From contig DFBH01000020.1 in assembly GCA_002366545.1 (NCBI GenBank), positions 1-6,514 on the forward strand: a stretch of DNA of 6,514 nt, read 5' to 3'. Shown here piece after piece: positions 1 through 5,050 of the stretch. The notes below the pieces were generated by a model that saw nothing but the letters and a program-made list of their open reading frames with translations, was not told where the DNA came from and did no database searches. This DNA comes from Candidatus Oleimmundimicrobium americanum. Its GTDB lineage: Bacteria; Actinomycetota; Aquicultoria; UBA3085; Oleimmundimicrobiaceae. Numbering within the stretch: position 1 is the stretch's first letter; every line of letters begins with the position of its first letter. The translations under genes and the position numbers were made by a program.

Positions 1-1
1 T

Positions 2-37
2 ACTTCTGTAGAGGAAATAATGAGAGTGGTTATTTAG
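2..37 (+). CDS. pilB: C-terminal end of a PilB/GspE-type pilus extension ATPase (5' end outside window)
   Basis: The first bases read in frame as TSVEEIMRVVI followed by TAG at 35-37. This matches the usual C-terminal end of PilB/GspE assembly ATPases, which finish with a T-(S/T)-x-E-E-(V/I)-x-R-V type motif. Only 11 residues are visible, so the call rests on this short motif plus context: pilT and pilC follow directly, the common pilB-pilT-pilC order. PilB would be the cytoplasmic ATPase that powers pilus extension against PilT. Its start and catalytic motifs lie upstream of the window. No ribosome binding site or start is visible for it here. Confidence 0.6.
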   Translation, partial: TSVEEIMRVVI

Positions 38-39
38 CT

Positions 40-66
40 TAACAATTTTTTGACTCTGGTCGATAA
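40..66 (+). promoter_or_regulatory. Candidate sigma-28 (FliA/SigD-like) promoter for pilT-pilC
   Basis: A -35-like TAACAATT (40-47) lies 11 bases before a -10-like GTCGATAA (59-66). The sigma-28 consensus is TAAAGTTT, 11 bases, GCCGATAA. The -10 half has one mismatch; the -35 half keeps only TAA and the final TT. The nine bases GTCGATAAT recur exactly, with the same spacing from a TAA, before the riboswitch at 2427-2435. The predicted start near 72-73 gives a short leader that reaches the pilT ribosome binding site (77-84). This is pattern matching only. Confidence 0.45.
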
Positions 67-90
67 TTGTAAAACGAGGAGTGGATAAAC

Positions 91-1155
91 TTGTTTGATT
101 TAACAGAGCCGTTATTAAAACTTTTGGAAGATGATGCTTCTGATTTACATATAACTACGGGTCTTCCCCCGGTTATAAGAATTCACGGAAAGCTTATGCC
201 TTTAACAGAATATCCGAAATTAACTCCCAACGATACCAAAGAAATGATTTATGGTATTTTAACTCAAAATCAAAGGGAGAAACTTGAGAGGAATCTGGAG
301 TTTGATTTCTCTTACGGTATTCCGGGAAAAGCACGATTTCGAGTAAATATTTATTATCAAAGAGATAGTTTGGGAGCGGCCTTTCGAGTAATCCCCGTTA
401 AGATAAAAAATATAGAGGAGTTAGGGCTCCCAATGTCTTTGGAGAACATAACAGATAAAGTTAGAGGGTTTATTGTTGTTACGGGTCCGACGGGAAGCGG
501 AAAAACAACCACGTTAGCGGCTTTGATAGATAAGATTAACGAAACCAGAAGCGAACACATTATAACCGTCGAAGATCCGATAGAGTTTTTGCACCGTCAT
601 AAAAAATGCATGGTTAACCAAAGAGAAGTTGGTTCGGATACAAAATCTTTTGCCAACGCTCTTAAGTATGTACTTAGACAGGACCCGGATGTAATCATGA
701 TAGGCGAAATGCGAGATCTTGAGACGATTCAGGCAGCTTTAACGGCTGCAGAGACCGGGCACCTGGTCTTTGCAACTTTACACACTCAAGATGCTCCTCA
801 AACTATAGATAGAATTATTGACGTATTTCCACCTTATCAGCAACAACAAATCCGCATTCAGTTGGCAGGCACTCTTCAAGGGATAGTTGCTCAGCAATTG
901 TTGCCCACGAAAGATGATAAAGGAAGAGTGGCGGCGGTGGAGTTATTGGTTCCTACCTCAGGTGTAAGAAATATGATCAGGGAGGCAAAGACTCATCAAA
1001 TTTATAATTCCATGCAGACAGGACAAAAGTACGGAATGATAACCATGGATCAGAGTCTTGCCGATCTATACAGAAGAGGGATAATAACTTTAGAAACAGC
1101 AATTAATAAGGCGGTTTTCCCGGAAGATTTAAAGCAAATGCTTGGGAAATATTAA
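91..1155 (+). CDS. pilT: Type IV pilus retraction ATPase PilT
   Basis: This is a 354-residue hexameric ATPase of the PilT/GspE secretion ATPase family, acting at the cytoplasmic base of the pilus to depolymerise it (twitching, DNA uptake, retraction). Visible motifs in order are the N-terminal PAS-like domain with ASDLHITTGLPPVIRI (16-31), Walker A GPTGSGKTT (132-140), Asp box ITVEDPIEF (158-166), Walker B DPDVIMIGEMRD (198-209) and His box GHLVFATLHT (223-232). The PilT-specific element GVRNMIREAK (291-300) corresponds to AIRNLIRE in studied PilT proteins and separates it from PilB. Length is normal for PilT. The start is TTG at 91, set by AGGAGTGG (77-84); the GTG at 81 is out of frame. The stop overlaps the pilC ribosome binding site, so the two genes are probably co-transcribed and translationally coupled. 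Confidence 0.97.
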   Translation: MFDLTEPLLKLLEDDASDLHITTGLPPVIRIHGKLMPLTEYPKLTPNDTKEMIYGILTQNQREKLERNLEFDFSYGIPGKARFRVNIYYQRDSLGAAFRVIPVKIKNIEELGLPMSLENITDKVRGFIVVTGPTGSGKTTTLAALIDKINETRSEHIITVEDPIEFLHRHKKCMVNQREVGSDTKSFANALKYVLRQDPDVIMIGEMRDLETIQAALTAAETGHLVFATLHTQDAPQTIDRIIDVFPPYQQQQIRIQLAGTLQGIVAQQLLPTKDDKGRVAAVELLVPTSGVRNMIREAKTHQIYNSMQTGQKYGMITMDQSLADLYRRGIITLETAINKAVFPEDLKQMLGKY

Positions 1156-1168
1156 AGGAGTGTTGATT

Positions 1169-2386
1169 GTGGCTTCCACTTTTACTTATAAAGTTAGAAA
1201 TAAGCAGGGCAAATTGTTGACAGGAGTCCTTGAAGGCGATAGCAAAACAACCGTGGCGGCCAAACTTAAGCAAATGGGTTTCGTCGTTATAGGTATTTCT
1301 GAAAAGGCGGAATCACCAACTTTATCGGAAGTATTTCAACGGTTTAAAAAAGTTAAACTTAAAGAAATCACGGTTTTTAGCAGGCAGTTTGCGACTATGG
1401 TTAACGCGGGTCTTTCTCTTACAAAATGTCTTGCGATATTAGAAGAACAAACAGAGAATAAAAAATTTTCAAAGACAATTGATCAAGTTAGAAAAGATGT
1501 TGAAGGCGGAAGCGCTCTTTCTGAAGCGCTTTCTAAGCATCCTCAAGTTTTTCAAAACCTTTTCATCAACATGATTAGAGCCGGAGAAGTGGGCGGAGTG
1601 CTCGATGAGGTTCTTCTTCGGTTAGCCGATTACTATGAAAGCGAAGCTGGTTTGCACCGTAAAATTAAGTCGGCGATGGCCTATCCCTCAGCCGTGTTTG
1701 CTTTTGCAATCATTCTTCTTCTCGTGATGATTACTTTCATCGTTCCAATTTTTCAGAAAATGTTTGAGGATTTAGGAGGGGATTTGCCGCTCCCAACCCA
1801 AATTTTAGTAAATATAAGTGGTTTTGTCAGAGGATATTGGTATTTAATTATTGCGGGTATTATTGGTATAGTTTTTGCGGTAAAATCGTTTGCTCAAACC
1901 GAAAGAGGGCACAATCTGATTGATTTAATGAAATTAAAGCTTCCTATTTTCGGGGAATTAACGACAAAGATATCAATTTCGAAATTTTCTCGCACTTTAG
2001 GAACTTTGTTGGCGAGCGGAGTCCCAATTTTAACCGCGTTTAACATTGTCGCGGATACATCGGGAAATGCAATAATTGCAGATGAGATAAAAGCCGCGAG
2101 CGTTAGTATTAAAGAAGGGGAAACAATAGCTAAGCCACTTTCGGGCAGCAAAGTCTTCCCGCCCATGGTTGTTCAAATGATTTCGGTGGGTGAAGAAACC
2201 GGTGCTTTGGACGGGATGCTTCAAAAGATAGCTGATTTTTACGATGAGGAGGTAAGCGCAATGGTTGACGCTTTAACATCGCTAATAGAACCCATTATGC
2301 TTGTAGGTATAGGCTTGGTGGTTGGCTCCATGTTAATTTCTTTATATCTTCCCATGTTTCAAGTTGTCTTGCTCATGGGAGAATGA
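1169..2386 (+). CDS. pilC: Type IV pilus inner-membrane platform protein PilC
   Basis: This is a 405-residue polytopic protein of the GspF/PilC family, the membrane platform that links the PilB/PilT motors to the growing pilus. The N-terminal TFTYKVRNKQGKLLTGVLEG (4-23) is typical of PilC. Two T2SSF repeats follow, at roughly 68-191 and 270-392, each with the family motif (AGEVGGVLDEVL at 138-149; VGEETGALDGML at 340-351). Hydrophobic segments lie near 172-194, 222-241 and 372-396. I chose GTG at 1169 because AAAGGAG (1154-1160) ends 8 bases before it and the protein then begins in the usual PilC way. An in-frame TTG at 1142 would overlap pilT and adds nine residues of no recognisable kind. 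The gap to pilT is 13 bases. Confidence 0.96.
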   Translation: MASTFTYKVRNKQGKLLTGVLEGDSKTTVAAKLKQMGFVVIGISEKAESPTLSEVFQRFKKVKLKEITVFSRQFATMVNAGLSLTKCLAILEEQTENKKFSKTIDQVRKDVEGGSALSEALSKHPQVFQNLFINMIRAGEVGGVLDEVLLRLADYYESEAGLHRKIKSAMAYPSAVFAFAIILLLVMITFIVPIFQKMFEDLGGDLPLPTQILVNISGFVRGYWYLIIAGIIGIVFAVKSFAQTERGHNLIDLMKLKLPIFGELTTKISISKFSRTLGTLLASGVPILTAFNIVADTSGNAIIADEIKAASVSIKEGETIAKPLSGSKVFPPMVVQMISVGEETGALDGMLQKIADFYDEEVSAMVDALTSLIEPIMLVGIGLVVGSMLISLYLPMFQVVLLMGE

Positions 2387-2399
2387 TAAATGCTATAAT
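2369..2399 (+). promoter_or_regulatory. Candidate housekeeping (sigma-A, extended -10) promoter for the pilin unit
   Basis: TATAAT at 2394-2399 is a perfect -10 hexamer and is preceded by TGC (2391-2393), the extended -10 arrangement. A poor -35 (TTGCTC, 2369-2374) lies 19 bases upstream. It sits just past the pilC stop and would start transcription near 2406, about 35 bases before the riboswitch. In an AT-rich genome a single TATAAT can occur by chance, so this is tentative. It could serve as an alternative to the sigma-28-like site downstream. Confidence 0.4.
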
Positions 2400-2407
2400 A
2401 ATTTAAT

Positions 2408-2434
2408 TAAGGTTTTTTATATCTTTGTCGATAA
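2408..2434 (+). promoter_or_regulatory. Candidate sigma-28 (FliA/SigD-like) promoter driving the riboswitch-pilin transcript
   Basis: TAAGGTTT (2408-2415), exactly 11 bases, then GTCGATAA (2427-2434). Against the sigma-28 consensus TAAAGTTT, 11 bases, GCCGATAA, this matches 14 of 16 positions with the correct spacing. The predicted start at about 2440-2442 falls at the 5' edge of the riboswitch P1 region (2443). That gives a transcript beginning essentially with the aptamer and supports the site being functional. It is the best of four similar sites in this window. The organism's sigma factors are not visible here. Confidence 0.6.
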
Positions 2435-2442
2435 TAAAAATG

Positions 2443-2530
2443 GAGGTATATATAAGACAAAGGCAAACTCATCGTAAGGTGGGGGCGCAAAGCCACGGGT
2501 CCCGCGGGCGGGATGGCCGGGTTACCTCAA
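2443..2530 (+). ncRNA. Cyclic-di-GMP-I riboswitch aptamer (GEMM-I)
   Basis: The GEMM-I core is recognisable. The 5' segment GACAAAGGCAAAC (2456-2468) has G at 2462, the position equivalent to G20 of the Vc2 aptamer, which favours c-di-GMP over cGAMP (Geobacter GEMM-Ib has A). P2 pairs 2468-2473 with 2478-2483 around a GTAA (GNRA) tetraloop (2474-2477). The GCGCAAAGCC joining segment (2485-2494) contains the A equivalent to ligand-intercalating A47 at 2489. P3 pairs CGG (2496-2498) with CCG (2517-2519) and a five-pair stem 2500-2504 with 2509-2513. The closing GGGTTACC (2519-2526) is conserved. GAGGTA (2443-2448) can pair with TACCTC (2523-2528), either as a shifted P1 or as a competing fold. 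It sits in the 5' leader of a pilin gene, a known type of GEMM target. Confidence 0.93.
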
Positions 2531-2620
2531 ATTTTTTGTGGAAGATGTTTTCATCTTTGGAAAGAAGATGAGCGTTTGAAGCAAAACAAAATTAATTTTT
2601 TGGCGAAGGAGGTGAGTTTG
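2531..2620 (+). promoter_or_regulatory. Riboswitch expression platform with mutually exclusive hairpins
   Basis: This is a non-coding leader between the aptamer and the pilin start. AAGATG occurs at 2542-2547 and again at 2565-2570, and both copies can pair with the single CATCTT at 2552-2557, giving alternative hairpins with loops of 4 and 7 bases. Downstream, GAGGTGA (2609-2615, the pilin ribosome binding site) can pair over seven bases (one G-U) with TTACCTC (2522-2528) of the aptamer. No T-tract terminator is present before the gene, so control is more likely at translation than at termination. The folds are read by eye and have not been energy-scored. Confidence 0.6.
2606..2615 (+). promoter_or_regulatory. 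Very strong Shine-Dalgarno sequence that fixes the pilin start
   Basis: AAGGAGGTGA is fully complementary to the 3' end of 16S rRNA over ten bases. AGGAGG ends 8 bases before GTG at 2621, which decides that start over the distant ATG at 2513 inside the aptamer. The in-frame TTG at 2618, five bases from AGGAGG, is a possible alternative. Its GAGGTGA portion is complementary to the aptamer 3' strand. Confidence 0.85.
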
Positions 2621-2980
2621 GTGAGGAGATTTAAGGGAGAAAAAGGTTTTACCCTGGTTGAGTTGATGGTGGTTATTCTCATCATAGGAATTTTGGTGGC
2701 AATAGCAGTTCCGGTTTATAATGTAGCGAGGGAAAAAGCCAATACAAATACTTGCAAAGCTAATTTAAGAACCTTAGACGGAGCAATTCAAACATATAAC
2801 GCGGTTGAAAGTGGTTGGCCTCCTGTAACTACTGATGATTATGATACGTTGGTAGATAGTTATTTAGTGCCTGATTATGTGAAAAAAAAGCCGGAATGTC
2901 CAGCGGGAGGAGCCTATCACTATAATACTACAGACCACGGAGTGACTTGTGATTATGCTGACGCCGATCATTCTTATTAA
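2621..2980 (+). CDS. pilA: Type IV major-type pilin (short prepilin), under c-di-GMP riboswitch
   Basis: This is a 119-residue prepilin with a nine-residue basic leader (VRRFKGEKG) and a class III cleavage site before FTLVELMVVI, including the Gly at -1, Phe at +1 and Glu at +5 that PilD and assembly require. The hydrophobic N-terminal helix covers mature residues 1-23, with Pro22. The mature protein is only 110 residues, with a small C-terminal domain and three cysteines (mature 36, 84, 101). It shares the TCxANLRxxDGAI pattern and a terminal H-x-Y with the next gene, so the two are paralogs. It has its own promoter region, riboswitch and terminator, and a very strong ribosome binding site, which together suggest it is the abundant pilus subunit. 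The assignment as major pilin is inferred. An ATG at 2513 would extend the frame into the riboswitch and is rejected. Confidence 0.92.
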   Translation: MRRFKGEKGFTLVELMVVILIIGILVAIAVPVYNVAREKANTNTCKANLRTLDGAIQTYNAVESGWPPVTTDDYDTLVDSYLVPDYVKKKPECPAGGAYHYNTTDHGVTCDYADADHSY

Positions 2981-2991
2981 AAAAGTGGTTT

Positions 2992-3023
2992 AAAAAGTGG
3001 CCCTTTTCGGGCCACTTTTTTTT
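2992..3023 (+). terminator. Strong intrinsic terminator after the first pilin
   Basis: GTGGCCC (2997-3003) pairs perfectly with GGGCCAC (3009-3015) around a TTTTC loop. The stem extends through AAAAA (2992-2996) and TTTTT (3016-3020), and an eight-T run covers 3016-3023. It begins 11 bases after the pilin stop. This is a textbook Rho-independent terminator; the A-tract upstream could also let it work on the opposite strand. It separates the pilin transcript from the genes downstream. Confidence 0.95.
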
Positions 3024-3028
3024 GTCGG

Positions 3029-3057
3029 TTGTTCAATCTGAAAAAAAATGTTAGTTT
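3029..3057 (+). promoter_or_regulatory. Weak candidate promoter for second pilin-pilD
   Basis: TTGTTC (3029-3034), 17 bases, then TAGTTT (3052-3057) is the only arrangement with acceptable spacing between the terminator and the second pilin. A new promoter is expected here because the terminator lies just upstream. The match is poor, and no sigma-28-like pair is visible in this gap. The second pilin may instead depend on read-through. Confidence 0.22.
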
Positions 3058-3092
3058 AATTTTGTGTTTAAACATTCGGTTTTGGAGTTGGG

Positions 3093-3428
3093 ATGATAAA
3101 GCAAACTTCTTTTTCGGAAAATGGTTTTACTCTTATTGAATTAATGATAGTTATGCTTATTATATCCATACTGGTAAGCATGGCGGTTTTTTCTTTTAGG
3201 AATACTGCCAAGATAGAATTAAGAACCTGTCAGGCAAATCTAAGGATAATCGATGGCGCAATTTTCCAATATTATTTGGACAAAAAAATTTATCCCGAAG
3301 AAGTGAATGACTTGGTTCCTGAATACATAAAAACGCTGCCAAAATGTCCACAAAACGATGCTTTATATCAAATTACCGGCACCGCGCCAAACCTTTCGGC
3401 TTATTGCCCGAACGAACACGCTTATTAA
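3093..3428 (+). CDS. Second short type IV pilin, paralog of the upstream pilin
   Basis: This is a 111-residue prepilin: an 11-residue leader ending in Asn-Gly, then FTLIELMIVM with Glu at +5, and a hydrophobic helix over mature residues 1-22. The mature protein is 100 residues. It shares with the first pilin the TCQANLRIIDGAI segment (mature 34-46), a D(L)VPEYIKxLPKCP segment, three cysteines at similar places (35, 74, 94) and an H-A-Y end, which points to gene duplication. It lacks the Pro22 of the first pilin (Phe here). ATG at 3093 follows TTGGAG (3082-3087), a weaker ribosome binding site than that of the first pilin. It lies outside the riboswitch transcript, so it is probably expressed at a different level, as an alternative or minor subunit. 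The role is inferred. Confidence 0.88.
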   Translation: MIKQTSFSENGFTLIELMIVMLIISILVSMAVFSFRNTAKIELRTCQANLRIIDGAIFQYYLDKKIYPEEVNDLVPEYIKTLPKCPQNDALYQITGTAPNLSAYCPNEHAY

Positions 3429-3443
3429 CAGGAAGTGATTTTC

Positions 3444-4244
3444 TTGCAATTTTTCTTTTCGGCATCATTTTTTTTACTTGGGCTAATGGTCGGCAGTTTT
3501 CTAAATGTTTGTATATATCGTATTCCTCGTAAGGAATCCATAATCGCACCGCCTTCAAAGTGCCCTAAATGTAAAAAATCAATAAAGCCGTGGGATAATG
3601 TCCCTCTTTTGAGTTATCTGATGCTGAGAGGAAAATGTCGGTATTGCAAAGAGCCGATATCTTTTAAGTATCCATTTGTGGAGCTTATGACCGGGATTTT
3701 GTTTGCTTTATCGTTTTTAAAATTTAATATAAGTTTGAGTCTCCTTTCGGGACTTTTTTTAATTTCCGTACTTATCGTAATCGCTTTCATTGACATTAAA
3801 TATCTAATTATTCCAAACAAGGTGATTTATCCCGCGTTTCTTTTTGCCTTATTTTTTATTGTGATGGCTTTTTTTAATAGACAAATGCTTCCTTTAGTTG
3901 GGTTAAAGGGTCCGCTTTTATCTATTGCCGGGTTTTTGGCGGGGGGTATTTTTTTATTTATTGTTGCTGTAGTCGGAGAAAAGGTTTTTAAGCAAGAAGT
4001 TATGGGTGGAGGAGATATTAAACTTGCCGCGTTTTTGGGAATATTCTTGGGTTGGTATGTTTTGTTGGCCCTGTTCTTAGGATTTTTGTTCGGCTCCGTA
4101 GTGGGGATTATTTTAGTTATTCTTAAACGGAAAGGAAAAAGAGATTTTGTTCCTTTTGGCCCGTCTTTGGTGCTTGGTGGAATCATTACCTTGTTTTTTG
4201 GTTTTCAAATTTATGAATTTTACGTGGGCTTGTGGATGATTTAA
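3444..4244 (+). CDS. pilD: Type IV prepilin leader peptidase / N-methyltransferase PilD
   Basis: This is an integral-membrane aspartic protease (about 266 residues) that cuts prepilins after the leader Gly and methylates the new N-terminus; every pilin in the window is a candidate substrate. MVGSFLNVCIYRIPR (about 15-29) opens the family's N-terminal domain, followed by the paired zinc-type cysteines CPKC (40-43) and CRYC (65-68) that mark the bifunctional form. Catalytic aspartates are D117 in AFIDIKYLIIP and D191 in GGGDIKL. About eight hydrophobic segments are visible. The start is uncertain: TTG at 3444 is placed about 10 bases after AGGA (3430-3433), while GTG at 3435 would add three residues but lies only one base from AGGA. 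It follows the second pilin by 15 bases, so the two are probably co-transcribed. Confidence 0.96.
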   Translation: MQFFFSASFFLLGLMVGSFLNVCIYRIPRKESIIAPPSKCPKCKKSIKPWDNVPLLSYLMLRGKCRYCKEPISFKYPFVELMTGILFALSFLKFNISLSLLSGLFLISVLIVIAFIDIKYLIIPNKVIYPAFLFALFFIVMAFFNRQMLPLVGLKGPLLSIAGFLAGGIFLFIVAVVGEKVFKQEVMGGGDIKLAAFLGIFLGWYVLLALFLGFLFGSVVGIILVILKRKGKRDFVPFGPSLVLGGIITLFFGFQIYEFYVGLWMI

Positions 4245-4440
4245 TAGTCTAAAGTCTCTTAGTTGGGAGTCGGTAGTCGGGAGTTCACAGCCATTAGCCT
4301 TTTAATAATTTAAGTGGCAAGAATTAAGCATTAAGCCCTGCCTGTCGGTAGGCACGGTCTTAATTTGCACACCATAAGCAATAAGCTTTAAGCACTAAAC
4401 CTGTACTCTTCTACCCTTTCCCCGTTACCCTTTCTAGTTC
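4245..4440. repeat. Non-coding spacer with degenerate short repeats
   Basis: No credible coding frame is present in this stretch. It contains AGTC-type units (AGTCTAAAGTCT, then GGGAGTCGGTAGTCGGGAGTT over about 4266-4285) and TTAAGC/ATAAGC units (4324-4336 and about 4374-4392). It also has two copies of TACCCTTTC (4412-4420, 4426-4434) in a pyrimidine-rich run. The style differs from the compact gaps elsewhere in the locus. It resembles decayed or slippage-derived intergenic repeat filler rather than a named insertion sequence; no transposase or clear terminal repeats are visible. Confidence 0.5.
4331..4363. repeat. Imperfect inverted repeat / hairpin in the pilD-minor pilin spacer
   Basis: The left arm TTAAG-c-CC-TGCCT (4331-4343) pairs with the right arm AGGCA-c-GG-t-CTTAA (4350-4363) around a GTCGGT loop (4344-4349). 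This gives twelve pairs, with one bulge and one mismatch. There is no adjacent T-run, so it is not a typical intrinsic terminator. It may act as a REP-like palindrome or a weak transcript end after pilD. Confidence 0.5.
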
Positions 4441-4468
4441 TAAACTCCCTTCTTTATTTTGCCGATGT
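4441..4468 (+). promoter_or_regulatory. Candidate sigma-28-like promoter for the minor pilin operon
   Basis: TAAACTCC (4441-4448), 12 bases, then GCCGATGT (4461-4468). The TAAA core lies 16 bases before GCCGAT, within the range described for Bacillus SigD (TAAA, 14-16 bases, GCCGATAT), and the -10 half differs from that SigD form at one position. It lies 42 bases before the GTG of the first minor pilin. Being the only gap before the minor pilin operon, this region must hold a promoter if the spacer ends the pilD transcript. Confidence 0.4.
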
Positions 4469-4510
4469 AATTATTAGTGATAAAACCTCTTAAGGTGGTA
4501 AAATATAAAT

Positions 4511-5044
4511 GTGAAAAAAACTAAAAACATTCCAACACAAAGCGAAAATGCATTTACACTTATCGAAGTTGTTTTGGTATTGCTTATACTGGGACTCATT
4601 GTTGGTGCTGCGATTCCTGTTTGGCAAGGATTCATTTCATCTAAAAATCTTGACACCGCAGTAAGGCAGGTTGCTTCCGATATCAGAGAAGCGCAAGCAA
4701 GAGCCATGGCGGAAGAAAAATACTACGGGATTGATTTTGATGTTACGGGTAATCAGTATTTTGTTCACCATGACACGATCACAGCCACCTTGTTTGATGA
4801 AACAAACCGCATTCCATGGGGGAAACATGGTGAGGTGACGATTACGCTTCCCAATGAAATAATTTTTAACAGTTTGGTTGAGCCAGACCCAATCACATTC
4901 AACAATTCGTATGGTGAGGATAAGTTGGTAATTGAGTCCAATGGTTATACTGGTACTCCTGGAAGTGTGTATTTGCAAAACGAAAAAGGGAAGGAACGTT
5001 CATTATCCGTCGTGACAACAGGCAAAGTTAATATAAAGGAGTAG
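4511..5044 (+). CDS. fimT: GspH/FimT-like minor pilin (pseudopilin)
   Basis: This is a 177-residue prepilin-type protein. A 14-residue leader ends in Ser-Glu-Asn-Ala before FTLIEVVLVLLILGLIVG; Glu is at +5 but the -1 residue is Ala (A14, codon 4550-4552) instead of the usual Gly. After the membrane helix, the segment LDTAVRQVASDIREAQARAMAEEKYYGIDFD (47-77) is the helix-to-strand pattern of GspH/FimT proteins, and the C-terminal VVTTGKVNIKE fits their last strand. GspH/FimT proteins initiate or tip the pseudopilus or pilus, and FimT can bind DNA in some species. The start is GTG at 4511; AAGGTGG (4492-4498) is 12 bases upstream, rather far. The ATG at 4509 runs straight into a stop. It begins the minor pilin operon. 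Confidence 0.85.
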   Translation: MKKTKNIPTQSENAFTLIEVVLVLLILGLIVGAAIPVWQGFISSKNLDTAVRQVASDIREAQARAMAEEKYYGIDFDVTGNQYFVHHDTITATLFDETNRIPWGKHGEVTITLPNEIIFNSLVEPDPITFNNSYGEDKLVIESNGYTGTPGSVYLQNEKGKERSLSVVTTGKVNIKE

Positions 5045-5050
5045 GCTGGC

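Noticed and set aside
42..70. Inverted repeat ACAATT (42-47) / AATTGT (65-70) as an operator
   Set aside because: It is a six-base AT-rich match with a 17-base gap, easily expected by chance, and it overlaps the promoter-like elements.
50..75. TTGACT (50-55) as a sigma-A -35 box for pilT
   Set aside because: No -10 hexamer lies at 16-19 bases; the nearest TAAAAC is only 14 bases away. The sigma-28-like reading fits the spacing better.
2443..2530. cGAMP-specific GEMM-Ib reading of the riboswitch
   Set aside because: The specificity base equivalent to Vc2 G20 is G (2462), not A as in the Geobacter cGAMP riboswitch.
2513..2620. ATG at 2513 as start of a 155-residue pilin with an N-terminal Cys-x-x-Cys segment
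   Set aside because: It lies inside P3 of the riboswitch, has no proper ribosome binding site, and would give a 45-residue leader. The ten-base Shine-Dalgarno sequence before GTG 2621 explains the start.
3024..3092. A sigma-28-like site before the second pilin
   Set aside because: No G(C/T)CGAT-like -10 at the right distance from a TAA is present; GTCGGTTG near 3024 has no -35 partner outside the terminator stem.
3344..3532. 62-codon + strand frame bridging the second pilin and pilD
   Set aside because: It overlaps two strongly supported genes in another frame and has no recognisable content.
3827..4186. 119-codon open frame on the minus strand opposite pilD
   Set aside because: It is antisense to a clear PilD sequence; its Lys/Pro/Asn-rich composition is what the complement of hydrophobic codons gives, and no family is recognisable.
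4245..4510. CRISPR array or complete insertion sequence in the pilD-fimT spacer
   Set aside because: The repeats are short, irregular and degenerate, with no regular spacer length, no transposase and no convincing long terminal inverted repeats.
4637..4978. 113-codon open frame on the minus strand opposite the FimT-like gene
   Set aside because: It lies wholly within a well-supported prepilin gene, and I recognise no family in it.
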